Of a DNA stretch of 64,000 nt, positions 8,263 to 17,325 are shown one piece after another. The translations under genes and the position numbers were made by a program. Origin of the DNA: Bdellovibrio bacteriovorus (GTDB lineage Bacteria; Bdellovibrionota; Bdellovibrionia; Bdellovibrionales; Bdellovibrionaceae); the NCBI RefSeq assembly GCF_002208115.1, contig NZ_CP020946.1, forward strand, positions 2,170,001-2,234,000, given 5' to 3'. Each line of letters starts with the position of its first letter. Positions within the stretch are counted from its first letter, which is position 1. The notes beneath the pieces were generated by a model that worked only from the letters and a program-made list of their open reading frames with translations, was not told the DNA's origin and searched no databases.

Positions 8263-9933
8263 CTACTCAAATAGGCGATTAGAATAGATCTCTTCAGGAA
8301 AAAACTTTCTTATGAAGTCCGGGTCAACCAGCTCCTCCGGTTCGTAGCGACACACATCCACCAGATAGTTATAAAATGTATTTTGAATCCCAATTCTCTC
8401 AGACAAAACACCAGGCAGGCAGAAAATCGGACGCTCTTCATTGGCCTTAGCAATAGCCTCAGCCACGCCATCTACTTTCAGACCATACCCCTTCACATAC
8501 ATCGGCACCTTGCCATACACAATCTGCTGTGAGGGATTCAGAGTCGAAAACAGAAAGGACTGGTTTCTTGGCCCGGTCGTGCTGAAATAGTCCTCGGTAA
8601 ACTCATGTCGGCGATAAAATGACAGTGTCATCGCAGGCTTATGATCACCGAAAATCACAAACATCACAGGACGTTTGCTTTTCTTCGCCAACTCTGCGGC
8701 CGCAGACTGGAACTCTAAAAACTGTTTTACAGTTTTATCAAGTTTTTCTTTATAAACCGCCTCGCCACCGTCACCATCTGTGTCAGCATAGGGTCCGTGG
8801 GTATAAACAGTGATAAGAAAAGCAAAAGTCTTTTTTCCAGCTTCAAGATTTTCTTGGTACTTTGCAAGGGCCAAATCAAAAAGCACTTTATCTTCTGGAT
8901 ATTTGCCTTTTTCTGGCAGGTTCATATCCTCTGCAAAGAAAGATCTTTGAAATCCGAATTTCGGGTGAACGATATCACGCTTCCAAAAGAAGCCGTCATT
9001 GGTATGGGCTGACCAAGTGTCATAGCCATTTTCAGCAAATATTCGAGGAACCGCCATGGCCTCCTTGGAATACCGCTCAGCAAAGTACTGAAAATCAATG
9101 CCCTTATAGCGGCGGCTTGGCAAGCCCGTCAAAACCTCGAACTCGGCCTCGGCCGTCATCCCACCATACACCGGAGAAATCACCGTCGAATGGGCAAAGC
9201 CCTCTTTTTCAAGGTCTGCAATCGGGGTCACAAAGCTGTCATTACTGCTGGTGTAACAAGATTCACAAAGCACCAGGAACACATCGGGTTCTTCCTTCGG
9301 TCTTTTTACATCCACCAAAGACTTTACATCGTCATATGGAAGCTTGCCTTTGGTCGGGATCTGGCCCGTTGGTAAAGTCAGGAAAATATGATTCAAAATG
9401 CCATTTTCTTTGACGTTGGTAGTGAAACTCCAATCCACATAGTTCACCCGGGTCACCTTAAACAAGGTACCCACCAAACTGTCTTGAGTTTCAGTTGGCT
9501 GCCGCTCCTGCACAAAAGATGTCGCAACAACAAAAAACACCGGCAAGAACAAGAGTTGCTTCTTCGAGAAGGACAACCCCCTCCATAGAGTTACCAGAAT
9601 TCCGATCACAATCGCTGGCAGAACATAGTCTGCATAACTTTTTAGGAACAACGCCTGCTTCCATGCAAAGATGTCTGAAGCCTCAAACGGAGAGTTCGTC
9701 AATGCCATCTTCATTAGATGGATTCGCAGAAAAAAACATTCGACGAAAAACACCAACAAGGCTGCAGAGAAAGGCCTTAAAAACAACAAACAAGAGAAAT
9801 ACAGCAACCAGGGCATCAAAAGTTTGCCGGGCAAGCTGATCTTAAAAACAGCAACTTGCAACGATATACTTAGAAGACTTAGGAGCAACAAACCCCATAA
9901 GACTAGATTTCTATTTGGCACTTTCAAACGCAT
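8263..9933 (-). CDS. LtaS/sulfatase-family membrane phosphotransferase, paralog 1
   Basis: 556 residues: about five membrane helices in residues 10-145, then an extracytoplasmic alkaline-phosphatase-fold domain. Metal-site motif VLCESCYTS has Glu224. GGMTAEAEFEVLTG places the likely nucleophile at Thr260, as in LtaS-type enzymes. FGDHKP supplies the late Asp-His metal ligands. Such enzymes move phosphoglycerol or phosphoethanolamine groups onto glycans or lipids. A close paralog with the same spacing (Glu224, Thr260) lies at 11259-12932, with the O-antigen ligase between them. ATG 9933 has AGGA about 10 bases upstream. The family is well supported; the substrate is unknown. Confidence 0.88.
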   Translation of the reverse strand: MRLKVPNRNLVLWGLLLLSLLSISLQVAVFKISLPGKLLMPWLLYFSCLLFLRPFSAALLVFFVECFFLRIHLMKMALTNSPFEASDIFAWKQALFLKSYADYVLPAIVIGILVTLWRGLSFSKKQLLFLPVFFVVATSFVQERQPTETQDSLVGTLFKVTRVNYVDWSFTTNVKENGILNHIFLTLPTGQIPTKGKLPYDDVKSLVDVKRPKEEPDVFLVLCESCYTSSNDSFVTPIADLEKEGFAHSTVISPVYGGMTAEAEFEVLTGLPSRRYKGIDFQYFAERYSKEAMAVPRIFAENGYDTWSAHTNDGFFWKRDIVHPKFGFQRSFFAEDMNLPEKGKYPEDKVLFDLALAKYQENLEAGKKTFAFLITVYTHGPYADTDGDGGEAVYKEKLDKTVKQFLEFQSAAAELAKKSKRPVMFVIFGDHKPAMTLSFYRRHEFTEDYFSTTGPRNQSFLFSTLNPSQQIVYGKVPMYVKGYGLKVDGVAEAIAKANEERPIFCLPGVLSERIGIQNTFYNYLVDVCRYEPEELVDPDFIRKFFPEEIYSNRLFE

Positions 9934-10036
9934 CAGCTGGATATCCTACATAAATTTCGTCCCCCCACACCAGCATTAACGCGTGTGAGCGCAAAAACTC
10001 AGTGACAGATTAGCGTTCAAAAAATAAAGTTCTTCA

Positions 10037-11296
10037 ATGTCCATCAATACATCCAAGTTTACTTCCACCTTGATTTTAGCTTTTTTTCCTCTGTCGCTTG
10101 CCATCAATCTTGTGAACTTTTTCTGGATGGATACTGTCTTTATTTTGAGCACTATCGGAGCATTGTTTTGGGCAAAAAGGAGCCACTCGGACCTCAAAGA
10201 GGTTTTCGGTTTAAAAAGTAAGACTTTGCTTGTACTACTTCTTATTTACTTCTTTTCTGGAATTACTGGATATGTCCTGCATAGCCCCATGCAGACCAAC
10301 GAGTGGGTTAAAATCTCAAACCTACGCTGGATCTGGGGATTATTTGCATGCTACTCCATCGGGCACATTCTTGCTGCACAAGGCAAAAAAATGCTTGATC
10401 ACCGGCACTTTATAGCATTGCTGACAGTCCTACTTGCGATAGTTTTCAACCATCTGAATGTGACGTCGGGAGCTTTCTTCAGCCCAGCGGTCAGACTTCA
10501 GGGATTTTATAGCAATCCCGCCTTTTTTGCCATGGCCGCAGTGGTACTTTGGGCATCCTTGATACCTTACTTAATTTACAACCATTCCAAAGCATCGGGA
10601 CTTGGGGCGACAGCTCTTCTCACCTGCCTTACTGTCATTCTTATCGCGACCTACACAAGATCATCGTGGATTGCCATGGTTGCCGTTTTAATTTTTACTT
10701 TATTCTACACCAAAAACAAAAAGGCAATTTTGGTAGCTGGTTTAACACTGGCAGCAGCCACAACAGCAGTACTATTTAATCTGTTCCAAATGAAGGATAG
10801 GATTTTACAAACCCTTGATTTTTCCGGTGTCTCTCAGGGAGCTCGCATCGAGATCTGGAACGCCACATGGCACATCTTCCTGGATCACCCTGTCTTTGGC
10901 GTTGGCTTTGAGTATGCTGTAAAACTTTACAAAGACTATTACATCAAGTTAGGTCAATCTACGGTCTACATCCCTGGCCACGCTCACAACCAATTCTTGG
11001 ACGTTTTATCCGGATCTGGGATTGTCGGCTTGATCGGATACCTGGGTGTATTTGGGGCGGGCTTTGTCTTCTTCCACAAAAAATTCAAATCCGCGACAGA
11101 CATCCTATCAAAACAGCTTTCCTTAGGCTCCTTACTTTGCATCGTCGCCTTGTTCGGCTGCTCCTTTACAGAAACCCCGATCATCCAACAGGAAACCCGC
11201 AATTACGTGCTTATAGTGCTGGGCTTTTCCTATGGATACCTGTCTCGCGGCGCGGGCACTAGTCAAACAACCGATCCCCGTAAATCTCATCTGTAA
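10037..11296 (+). CDS. O-antigen ligase (WaaL/Wzy_C family)
   Basis: 419 residues with about ten to twelve membrane helices and one large periplasmic loop. The loop carries GARIEIWNATWHIF and, near residue 315, GHAHNQFLDVLSGSG. This is the conserved His-bearing signature of the WaaL/Wzy_C superfamily, which joins undecaprenyl-linked O-polysaccharide to lipid A-core. The Arg in QGARIEIW matches another conserved ligase position. It is divergent from paralog 1 (103-bp gap) and converges on paralog 2, overlapping its tail by 38 bp. A role as polymerase cannot be excluded, but a separate Wzy-like gene lies at 6017. Confidence 0.82.
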   Translation: MSINTSKFTSTLILAFFPLSLAINLVNFFWMDTVFILSTIGALFWAKRSHSDLKEVFGLKSKTLLVLLLIYFFSGITGYVLHSPMQTNEWVKISNLRWIWGLFACYSIGHILAAQGKKMLDHRHFIALLTVLLAIVFNHLNVTSGAFFSPAVRLQGFYSNPAFFAMAAVVLWASLIPYLIYNHSKASGLGATALLTCLTVILIATYTRSSWIAMVAVLIFTLFYTKNKKAILVAGLTLAAATTAVLFNLFQMKDRILQTLDFSGVSQGARIEIWNATWHIFLDHPVFGVGFEYAVKLYKDYYIKLGQSTVYIPGHAHNQFLDVLSGSGIVGLIGYLGVFGAGFVFFHKKFKSATDILSKQLSLGSLLCIVALFGCSFTETPIIQQETRNYVLIVLGFSYGYLSRGAGTSQTTDPRKSHL

Positions 11297-12932
11297 AGTA
11301 ATTCTTTAAGACGTCCGGATCGACCAACTCTTCCGGATCTTTGCGGCAGGTGTCCACCAGATAGGTGAAATATGCCGTGTGGACACCCAGTTGCTCAAAC
11401 ATAAGGCCCGGCAGACAAAACAAAGGCCGATTGCTGTTGGCTTTAGTAATTTCCGCCGCCACCGCTGAATCATCCATCCCATAGCTTTTCACGTACAATG
11501 GCACCTTGCCGAACACGATCTGTTGCGCTGGATTCAAGGTCGAAAACTGAAAAGACTCGTTTTTAGCACCTTTAGAGCTAAAAAAGTCTTCATTGAATTC
11601 ATGACGTTTATAGAAAGAGATCGTCATGGCGGGTTTGTGATCCCCAAATATCACGAACATCACCGGGCGGTTATTCTCCCGAGCTAATCTTACCGCTTCG
11701 TTCTTAAATTCCAAGTACTGACGTACGGTGATTGCAAGCCTTTGCTTGTAGTCGGCCTCACCACCATCACCGTCAGTTTCTGTATAGGGACCGTGTGTGT
11801 AAAGGGACAGAAGGAATGCAAAAGTCTTCTTCCCCGCCTTCAGGTTTTCTTTATATTCTGAAAGTGCCAGATCAAAAAGAATCTTGTCTTCGGGATAAGT
11901 GCCTTTTTTCCCTTCCAGATTCATCGAATCAGAGAAAAAAGTCCTTTTAAATCCAAATTTCGGGTGGACGATTTCCCTTTTCCAGAAAAAACCCGGCAGA
12001 GGGTGTGACGAAAAAGTGTCGTAACCACTGTCTGCAAAAATACGAGGAATCGCATCGGGCTTTTCGGAGTACCTTTCTGCAAAGTACATATAGTCGATCC
12101 CCTTGTAACGACGACTTGGAAGGCCGGTCAGGACCTCAAACTCCGCCTCGGCCGTCATCCCCCCATATACTGGCGAAATGACTGTCGCATGTGCAAAACC
12201 GTCCTTTTCGAGATCCATAATCGGCGTCTCAAAGCTGTCGTTGCTGCTGGTATAGCAGGATTCGCACAACACTAAAAACACGTCGGGCTGATTCTTTGCT
12301 TTCTTAGGATCGATCATCGTCTTAAGATTGTCGTAGGGAAGCTTCCCCTTGGCCGGCACCTGCCCCGTCGACATGGTTAAAAAAATATGATTCAGAATTC
12401 CGTTTTCTTTGACGTTGGTGGCAAAGTTCCAATCCACATAAACCACACGGGCAAGCTTAAATAAGGAACTGACCGGATTTGCCTTAGCCTCAGTGGGATG
12501 GCGCTCCTGCACAAAGGACATCGCAACCATGAAAAAGACCGGTAAGAATAGCAATTGCTTTTTATTAAAAGACAGTCCTTTCCAAAGGGAAATCAGGATC
12601 CCTATAATGATCGCTGGGACCACATAGTCAACGTAGCTTTTTAAAAAGAAGGCCTGCTTCCAAGCAAAAAGATCTGATGCCTCAAACGGCGAATTCGTTA
12701 AGGCTAACTTCATCAGATGAATACGCGCCCCAAGACATTCAAGTAGGAAAACGAAAAATGCAGCTGGATAGGGCCTTAAAAAGACCAAGACCGAGAAATA
12801 CAGCAGCCAGGGCATCAAGAGTTTAACAATCAGAAGATACTTAAAGGCAAATACCTGCAGAAGTACGCTAAGCACACTTAGCAGCAACAAACCCCATAGC
12901 ACCTGATTTTTTTCCGGCCATCTGATTCGCAT
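11259..12932 (-). CDS. LtaS/sulfatase-family membrane phosphotransferase, paralog 2
   Basis: 557 residues, similar along its whole length to the product of 8263-9933, with the same helix pattern and the same key residues: Glu224 in VLCESCYTS, Thr260 in GGMTAEAEFEVLTG, and FGDHKP. The pair therefore arose by duplication and both copies look intact. It starts 9 bp after the GT17 gene and is probably co-transcribed with it. Its last 12 codons overlap the convergent ligase gene. A role in modifying lipopolysaccharide or a periplasmic glycan is inferred from the neighbours; the transferred group cannot be told from sequence. Confidence 0.88.
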   Translation of the reverse strand: MRIRWPEKNQVLWGLLLLSVLSVLLQVFAFKYLLIVKLLMPWLLYFSVLVFLRPYPAAFFVFLLECLGARIHLMKLALTNSPFEASDLFAWKQAFFLKSYVDYVVPAIIIGILISLWKGLSFNKKQLLFLPVFFMVAMSFVQERHPTEAKANPVSSLFKLARVVYVDWNFATNVKENGILNHIFLTMSTGQVPAKGKLPYDNLKTMIDPKKAKNQPDVFLVLCESCYTSSNDSFETPIMDLEKDGFAHATVISPVYGGMTAEAEFEVLTGLPSRRYKGIDYMYFAERYSEKPDAIPRIFADSGYDTFSSHPLPGFFWKREIVHPKFGFKRTFFSDSMNLEGKKGTYPEDKILFDLALSEYKENLKAGKKTFAFLLSLYTHGPYTETDGDGGEADYKQRLAITVRQYLEFKNEAVRLARENNRPVMFVIFGDHKPAMTISFYKRHEFNEDFFSSKGAKNESFQFSTLNPAQQIVFGKVPLYVKSYGMDDSAVAAEITKANSNRPLFCLPGLMFEQLGVHTAYFTYLVDTCRKDPEELVDPDVLKNYFTDEIYGDRLFD

Positions 12933-12941
12933 CGTTGAACC

Positions 12942-13769
12942 TTACAACAAAAGCAATTTAGAGTACTTGGCCTGGTATTCTTGCACGTACCTTGGCAGGC
13001 GCTCCACCCCAACCGGTTTAAATTTCATCGGGCGATTGAAGATGTCCTTCCCGGATCGCACCTGGGTTTCTACCCACTGGGGGTTGAACATATCTTCGGT
13101 CATGTATTCTGTATGACTGTAGGCGCGCATTTTTTTAAGAATCATCTCGGTTCCACCCATGAACGAGAAATGCCATCCCCCGTCCATCACCATGGTGTGT
13201 TCGCTGTCTTTTTTACTGCGATAGGTGCGCATGTTGTTACAGCCGTATTTCTTGAAATAGGAATAGTTCGCCATCACCGTTCCATGCCAAGGGATATAGT
13301 CCTTGTACATTTCGTTGGGCTCGGTGTGCTCATACGCCAAGTTGTTCAGGTAATAGTAGTAAAGCTCCTGATAAAAGGTCTTAATCCCCGGCTTATGCAG
13401 GTATTCGGTGACCTTTTCCGGAGTCGGGATTTCGTCCACGTCAGAGAAGATGATCACATCCTCAGGAGCACAATTCACCAGTGCTTTCGCCAGGGCGTTA
13501 CGTTGATAGTCTTCACGGTCCCAGTTGCTGAAGGGTCTTAGCTTCTTCCAATTCACTTTCGGGAAGTCTTCGACCACCACATGAATGATCTTGGATTCAA
13601 ACTGGGCGTAGCGTTGCTTGTTTTCGATATAAAAAAGCGGCTTGTCAGTCCCGCGGAAGGTCTTTTTGGATTCGATAATAACAAATTTATCGACGACCTT
13701 ATCCAGTACGTTCAGGCGAATATCCAACAGATCCAGCTCATCATAAAACACAAAGCAATCGTATACCAT
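12942..13769 (-). CDS. Glycosyltransferase family 17 protein
   Basis: 275 residues without a signal peptide. The N-terminus (YDCFVFYDELDLLDIRLN) and FVIIESKKTFRG are the hallmark opening of GT17, the family of eukaryotic N-glycan GlcNAc-transferase III and its bacterial homologues. IFSDVDEIP near residue 100 is the DxD-like metal/nucleotide-binding site. It is probably a cytosolic sugar transferase acting on surface-glycan precursors. The gene sits 9 bp upstream of LtaS-like paralog 2, suggesting linked activity. The ATG at 13769 has no strong Shine-Dalgarno. Donor and acceptor are unknown. Confidence 0.85.
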   Translation of the reverse strand: MVYDCFVFYDELDLLDIRLNVLDKVVDKFVIIESKKTFRGTDKPLFYIENKQRYAQFESKIIHVVVEDFPKVNWKKLRPFSNWDREDYQRNALAKALVNCAPEDVIIFSDVDEIPTPEKVTEYLHKPGIKTFYQELYYYYLNNLAYEHTEPNEMYKDYIPWHGTVMANYSYFKKYGCNNMRTYRSKKDSEHTMVMDGGWHFSFMGGTEMILKKMRAYSHTEYMTEDMFNPQWVETQVRSGKDIFNRPMKFKPVGVERLPRYVQEYQAKYSKLLLL

Positions 13770-13896
13770 GGGCCCAAAATACCGAATATGCTGGCAAAAA
13801 TGTACCAGTAAGTCTTCAAAGGGTTTGCGTCAATTCATAAGACACAGCCTGTCGAAATGGATGTACAGCCCCAAGCCCTCGTAGTATGAAAAAACC

Positions 13897-15726
13897 ATGA
13901 GCTTCCTGTTTTCATCCCTGGGCTTCCTTCTTCGCATCACCGTCATTGGCGCAGTCTTTCGCGCCATTGTGGCCATTTACCTGCAAATCTGGGATTTGAT
14001 GGACTTTGCCTCCATCAAAAACACCTTTCCGGCCTTCCTGCACGGCTGGCACTTTGATCTGGCGATTGGTTCCGTTGTTTACCTTTTGCTGTACTGGATG
14101 ATTCTTCTGTTTAAGCTTTCGCCGAAAGCCGCCAAACGCTGGAACTTCCTGTTTCTGTGGTTCTACATCGTCATGATCGTCACCGACTCTCTGTACGCCA
14201 AAGAGACCGGACGTCATTTGTCTTACGAAATTTACTCGCTCTTCACGATCGAAGGATCGATGCTGAGTCTTTTTGGTCGTTACTGGATCGCAGTGCTCGT
14301 CTCCTTGGCGGCGGCGGCCAGCTTGAATCTTTGGGTGTCCCCCAACTATAAAACCACGTCGGGCCCCGCGGGTCGCATCTTTGCCATGCTGGTGGCAGCC
14401 GTGATGGCGGTCATGGGATTCCGAGGCTTTGAAGGCATCCCACAGGACCCATCTTGGGCTTATCGCGCAGGCGGAGGCCCCCAAGGGGCCTTCTTGGCCC
14501 TGAACGGAGCCTATGGAATCTTCTGGGCCGCGGTGGGTGAAAAGAAATCCAGTAAAGAAAACATCGCCCTCCCCAAAGACATCAACACCGAGAAAGTTTT
14601 TGCCGCATGGAAAGCCCAGCGTGGCATCCATACACCCATCGGCGGCTTTGATGGCAACATCGTGATTGTCTTTCTGGAAAGTTGGTGGGGGTCCGAGGTC
14701 GACCGTATTCAAGACGGCGTTGAGATCCTGCCGTTCTTCAACAAACTTCGCCGCGAGTCCCTGCACACAGATCTGTTCCTGGCCGGCGGTCATCGCACCA
14801 CCGAAGGGATTTTCTCAAGCATGTGCAGCCTTCCCAACCCACTGGGAAAAAGCATCATGTACTCGGAAATTGAAAACAAAGACTTTGTCTGCCTTCCCCG
14901 TTTGCTCAGCGAAAAAGGCTATAGCTCGGCCTTCTTCCAAGGATCTGATCAATACACCAGCGGCACGGGATTGTTGGTGCTAAAGACCGGCTTCCAAAGC
15001 TCGTATGGAAAACGCGACATTCCTGATTACGAGAAGCTTGAGCAAAACGCCTGGGGTGTTTACGACACGGATTTGTATAAATTTGCACTGGATAAAATGA
15101 ACGGCCTGCGTGAGCCGTTCCTGGTGGGAATCAACACCAACACCACCCATGACAACTTGTTCCCGGCCAGAGCCGATCGCCAGAAGTATAAAACCATCCG
15201 CCAGTGGGCTGATACGGAACTTCAAGATTTCCATAAGCTGCTAGCCAGTCGCAAGTGGGAAAAAGACTGGCTGCTGGTCTTGGTTGCTGATCACACCACT
15301 TATGGTGGATCCAGCATCTTCGATCACTATGCGATTCCGTTCCTGATGAAACACTACACCAAAGACGGCAAAGAAAGCCGCGTGCTACCGAACAAACTTT
15401 TACCGGGAGCTTTCTCTCAGCCCGACATCGCGGCCACCTTGGCTGACATCACAGGCGTGAAAGCTCCGACGTTTTTGGGTCGCTCCTTGGCTCGCCCCGA
15501 ATCATTCAGCCCGGGCGCCAGCATTTTCCATCTGGGTCAGTCGGCTTGGTTTGATGGTGATTGGGCCGTGGTCTTTAACATCCGCAAACCGGGTGAAGAA
15601 AGATGCTTTAAGTGGAAAGAGGACATGAGCTTCACCAAAGAATCCCCATGTCCCACCCAAGGAAAAAAAATGCACGAAGAAGGCTTAAGCTATATCAAAG
15701 AGTCGCAGGAGCTTTTGTTTAAGTGA
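13897..15726 (+). CDS. LtaS-like phosphoglycerol transferase family protein, third member
   Basis: 609 residues: about five N-terminal membrane helices (to ~residue 170), then the sulfatase-fold domain. IVFLESWWG holds the metal-binding Glu. HRTTEGIFSSMCSLP holds the likely Thr nucleophile in the usual RTxEG context. VLVADHTTYGG supplies the late Asp-His ligands. It is clearly distinct from the 8263/11259 pair, lacking their ESCYTS and GGMTAE signatures, so it is a separate subfamily rather than another duplicate. It is divergent from the GT17 gene and followed by a hairpin at 15740-15782. The likely role is transfer of phosphoglycerol or a similar group to an envelope glycan. Confidence 0.87.
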   Translation: MSFLFSSLGFLLRITVIGAVFRAIVAIYLQIWDLMDFASIKNTFPAFLHGWHFDLAIGSVVYLLLYWMILLFKLSPKAAKRWNFLFLWFYIVMIVTDSLYAKETGRHLSYEIYSLFTIEGSMLSLFGRYWIAVLVSLAAAASLNLWVSPNYKTTSGPAGRIFAMLVAAVMAVMGFRGFEGIPQDPSWAYRAGGGPQGAFLALNGAYGIFWAAVGEKKSSKENIALPKDINTEKVFAAWKAQRGIHTPIGGFDGNIVIVFLESWWGSEVDRIQDGVEILPFFNKLRRESLHTDLFLAGGHRTTEGIFSSMCSLPNPLGKSIMYSEIENKDFVCLPRLLSEKGYSSAFFQGSDQYTSGTGLLVLKTGFQSSYGKRDIPDYEKLEQNAWGVYDTDLYKFALDKMNGLREPFLVGINTNTTHDNLFPARADRQKYKTIRQWADTELQDFHKLLASRKWEKDWLLVLVADHTTYGGSSIFDHYAIPFLMKHYTKDGKESRVLPNKLLPGAFSQPDIAATLADITGVKAPTFLGRSLARPESFSPGASIFHLGQSAWFDGDWAVVFNIRKPGEERCFKWKEDMSFTKESPCPTQGKKMHEEGLSYIKESQELLFK

Positions 15727-15739
15727 CAATCCGCATGTT

Positions 15740-15782
15740 ATCAAAGAGTCCTGGATGCCAGTGGCTTGGGGACTCTTTTGAT
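15740..15782. terminator. Convergent hairpin terminator
   Basis: ATCAAAGAGTCC at 15740-15751 pairs with GGACTCTTTTGAT at 15770-15782, with one bulge, around an ~18-nt loop. It lies between convergent genes and overlaps the last codons of the GT39 gene. A run of four T's inside the right arm serves the plus strand; no long T-tract follows. Confidence 0.55.
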
Positions 15783-17204
15783 CATCGGATTTCGACGTTT
15801 TCTTTCCAACGTACTGCAATTCTCTGCCGTAGACAGCAAAATCCAAAGGTCGTTCCATGCACAAATGTGCTCGGCAATCTGAAAGACAGAATCATTCTTC
15901 AGATTACGAAATAACAGGATGCCATCCTCATGAGTCAAATTTGAAAGAACCTTTGGCATATCTTCAGAATCAAACATCACAGGCACCCGGTCCCAGTACC
16001 AAGCCACATACGAACTGGTCATTTCACCGCGAACCCGGTCTTCTTCCGTCGCTTCAAAATAAATATTCTTTATCGGAGTCCGCTTCACATCGTCAGAAAG
16101 AGCGAAAATTCCAGCACTCCCCACATTGTGAACCGTGACGGGCAAAAAGCTGACCAAGAAGAAATAGGCCACCCCAACATAGAAAAGCCCGCGACTCCAG
16201 TTTAATGTGTTCAATTTGACTCTTTGAGAAATCAGAAAAGCGGCCCCCAGAGCGATCCAAGGGAAAATAGGCACCAAATACTGCCGATTGTGGCGATGAC
16301 TGAAACCATACACCGCAAAGTGGATAATAAATTCAAGGGCCACTGCACAGGCGAGCAACCGATGGTTTCGTTTCCACATCAACACCAGTCCGGGAATAAA
16401 GAGAAGAGCCACCAAATGAGCATGCGTCAATGCATCCCTAATATACCAAATAGCCCCCACCGGATCAGTCGCCGCCTCCTGAATATCGTTATGAACTACG
16501 AACTGGCGATACCAGTACGACTTCCAGAAAAGAAATCCTTGTGAGGAATAGTGACCCCAGGTAAACAGCCCCAGCGGAGCCAAGAAACCAATCAACGCGA
16601 GGCTCACCGCTCTGAGTTTCCAGCCACTTCTCATCAGGAAAAAAATCGCCACCGGAAATATCCCGACAGCGGCAGCTCCTTTAACAAGCACTGCCAAGCT
16701 TAGAAAGAATCCTGTCGCCAAACTATCCAGGGCCGAGCCATCAGGAACAACCCTGCTGGAAAAGTAAAACGCCACCAGCATAAAGGAAACCATCGGCATA
16801 TCGAGCCAACCGCTGGACATAAAGTTCATATAAACATTAATAGACAAAAGACACAGCGTCGCCACCAAGGCCGTATTTTCATCAACCAAACGGCGAATAG
16901 CCGAGAAGAAAGCCAGCACCCCTACAATTCCCAAAATGGATGCTGAGAAATGTATTCCTTGGGCAGTCGCACCGAGCAACTTGATAGAAATCGCATTAAG
17001 CCAGAGGCCCAAATAAGGATGCTCTACAAAGGGATCAAAGATACCAGGGGCCAGCTTGGGGCGAAACCAATCCCCGCTCTCTAACAGTCCACGCGCTATT
17101 GCGCCATAGGTGGCCGTGTCTAATCCAACCCCAGGTTCCCAGCTGTTAGCAAAGACAAAAAAAACAAAAGAAAGTCCAATCCAAAGGACACTAGTCCCAC
17201 GCAT
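15741..17204 (-). CDS. GT39-type (PMT_2/ArnT-like) membrane glycosyltransferase
   Basis: 487 residues with an N-terminal helix, about ten further membrane helices to ~residue 360 and a C-terminal periplasmic part. The first periplasmic loop GLDTATYGAIARGLL...GDWF, followed by EHPYLGLW, matches the PMT_2 pattern, in which an acidic residue in loop 1 is catalytic. These enzymes use polyprenyl-phosphate sugars to glycosylate lipid A or other periplasmic acceptors. Similarity to ArnT is general, so aminoarabinose should not be assumed. It lies downstream of the AlgI/AlgJ-like pair on the same strand, after a 121-bp gap with a weak GAGCT/AGCTC hairpin (17290-17305). Confidence 0.8.
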   Translation of the reverse strand: MRGTSVLWIGLSFVFFVFANSWEPGVGLDTATYGAIARGLLESGDWFRPKLAPGIFDPFVEHPYLGLWLNAISIKLLGATAQGIHFSASILGIVGVLAFFSAIRRLVDENTALVATLCLLSINVYMNFMSSGWLDMPMVSFMLVAFYFSSRVVPDGSALDSLATGFFLSLAVLVKGAAAVGIFPVAIFFLMRSGWKLRAVSLALIGFLAPLGLFTWGHYSSQGFLFWKSYWYRQFVVHNDIQEAATDPVGAIWYIRDALTHAHLVALLFIPGLVLMWKRNHRLLACAVALEFIIHFAVYGFSHRHNRQYLVPIFPWIALGAAFLISQRVKLNTLNWSRGLFYVGVAYFFLVSFLPVTVHNVGSAGIFALSDDVKRTPIKNIYFEATEEDRVRGEMTSSYVAWYWDRVPVMFDSEDMPKVLSNLTHEDGILLFRNLKNDSVFQIAEHICAWNDLWILLSTAENCSTLERKRRNPMIKRVPKPLASRTL

Positions 17205-17325
17205 GTTGTCGCCTCATTGTAATGTAAACAAACATTACATCATCACAATAAAACAAACAACTGTTGGTTTTTTAAAAGAATTGCGAGCTTTAGCTCACCA
17301 CTATGCCTGGACCTCCACCCAGCTC

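Noticed and set aside
13912-14793. A 293-codon minus-strand frame inside the third LtaS-like gene
   Set aside because: The plus-strand gene is clear (metal and Thr motifs). The antisense frame has no motif and runs through the membrane-helix-coding region.
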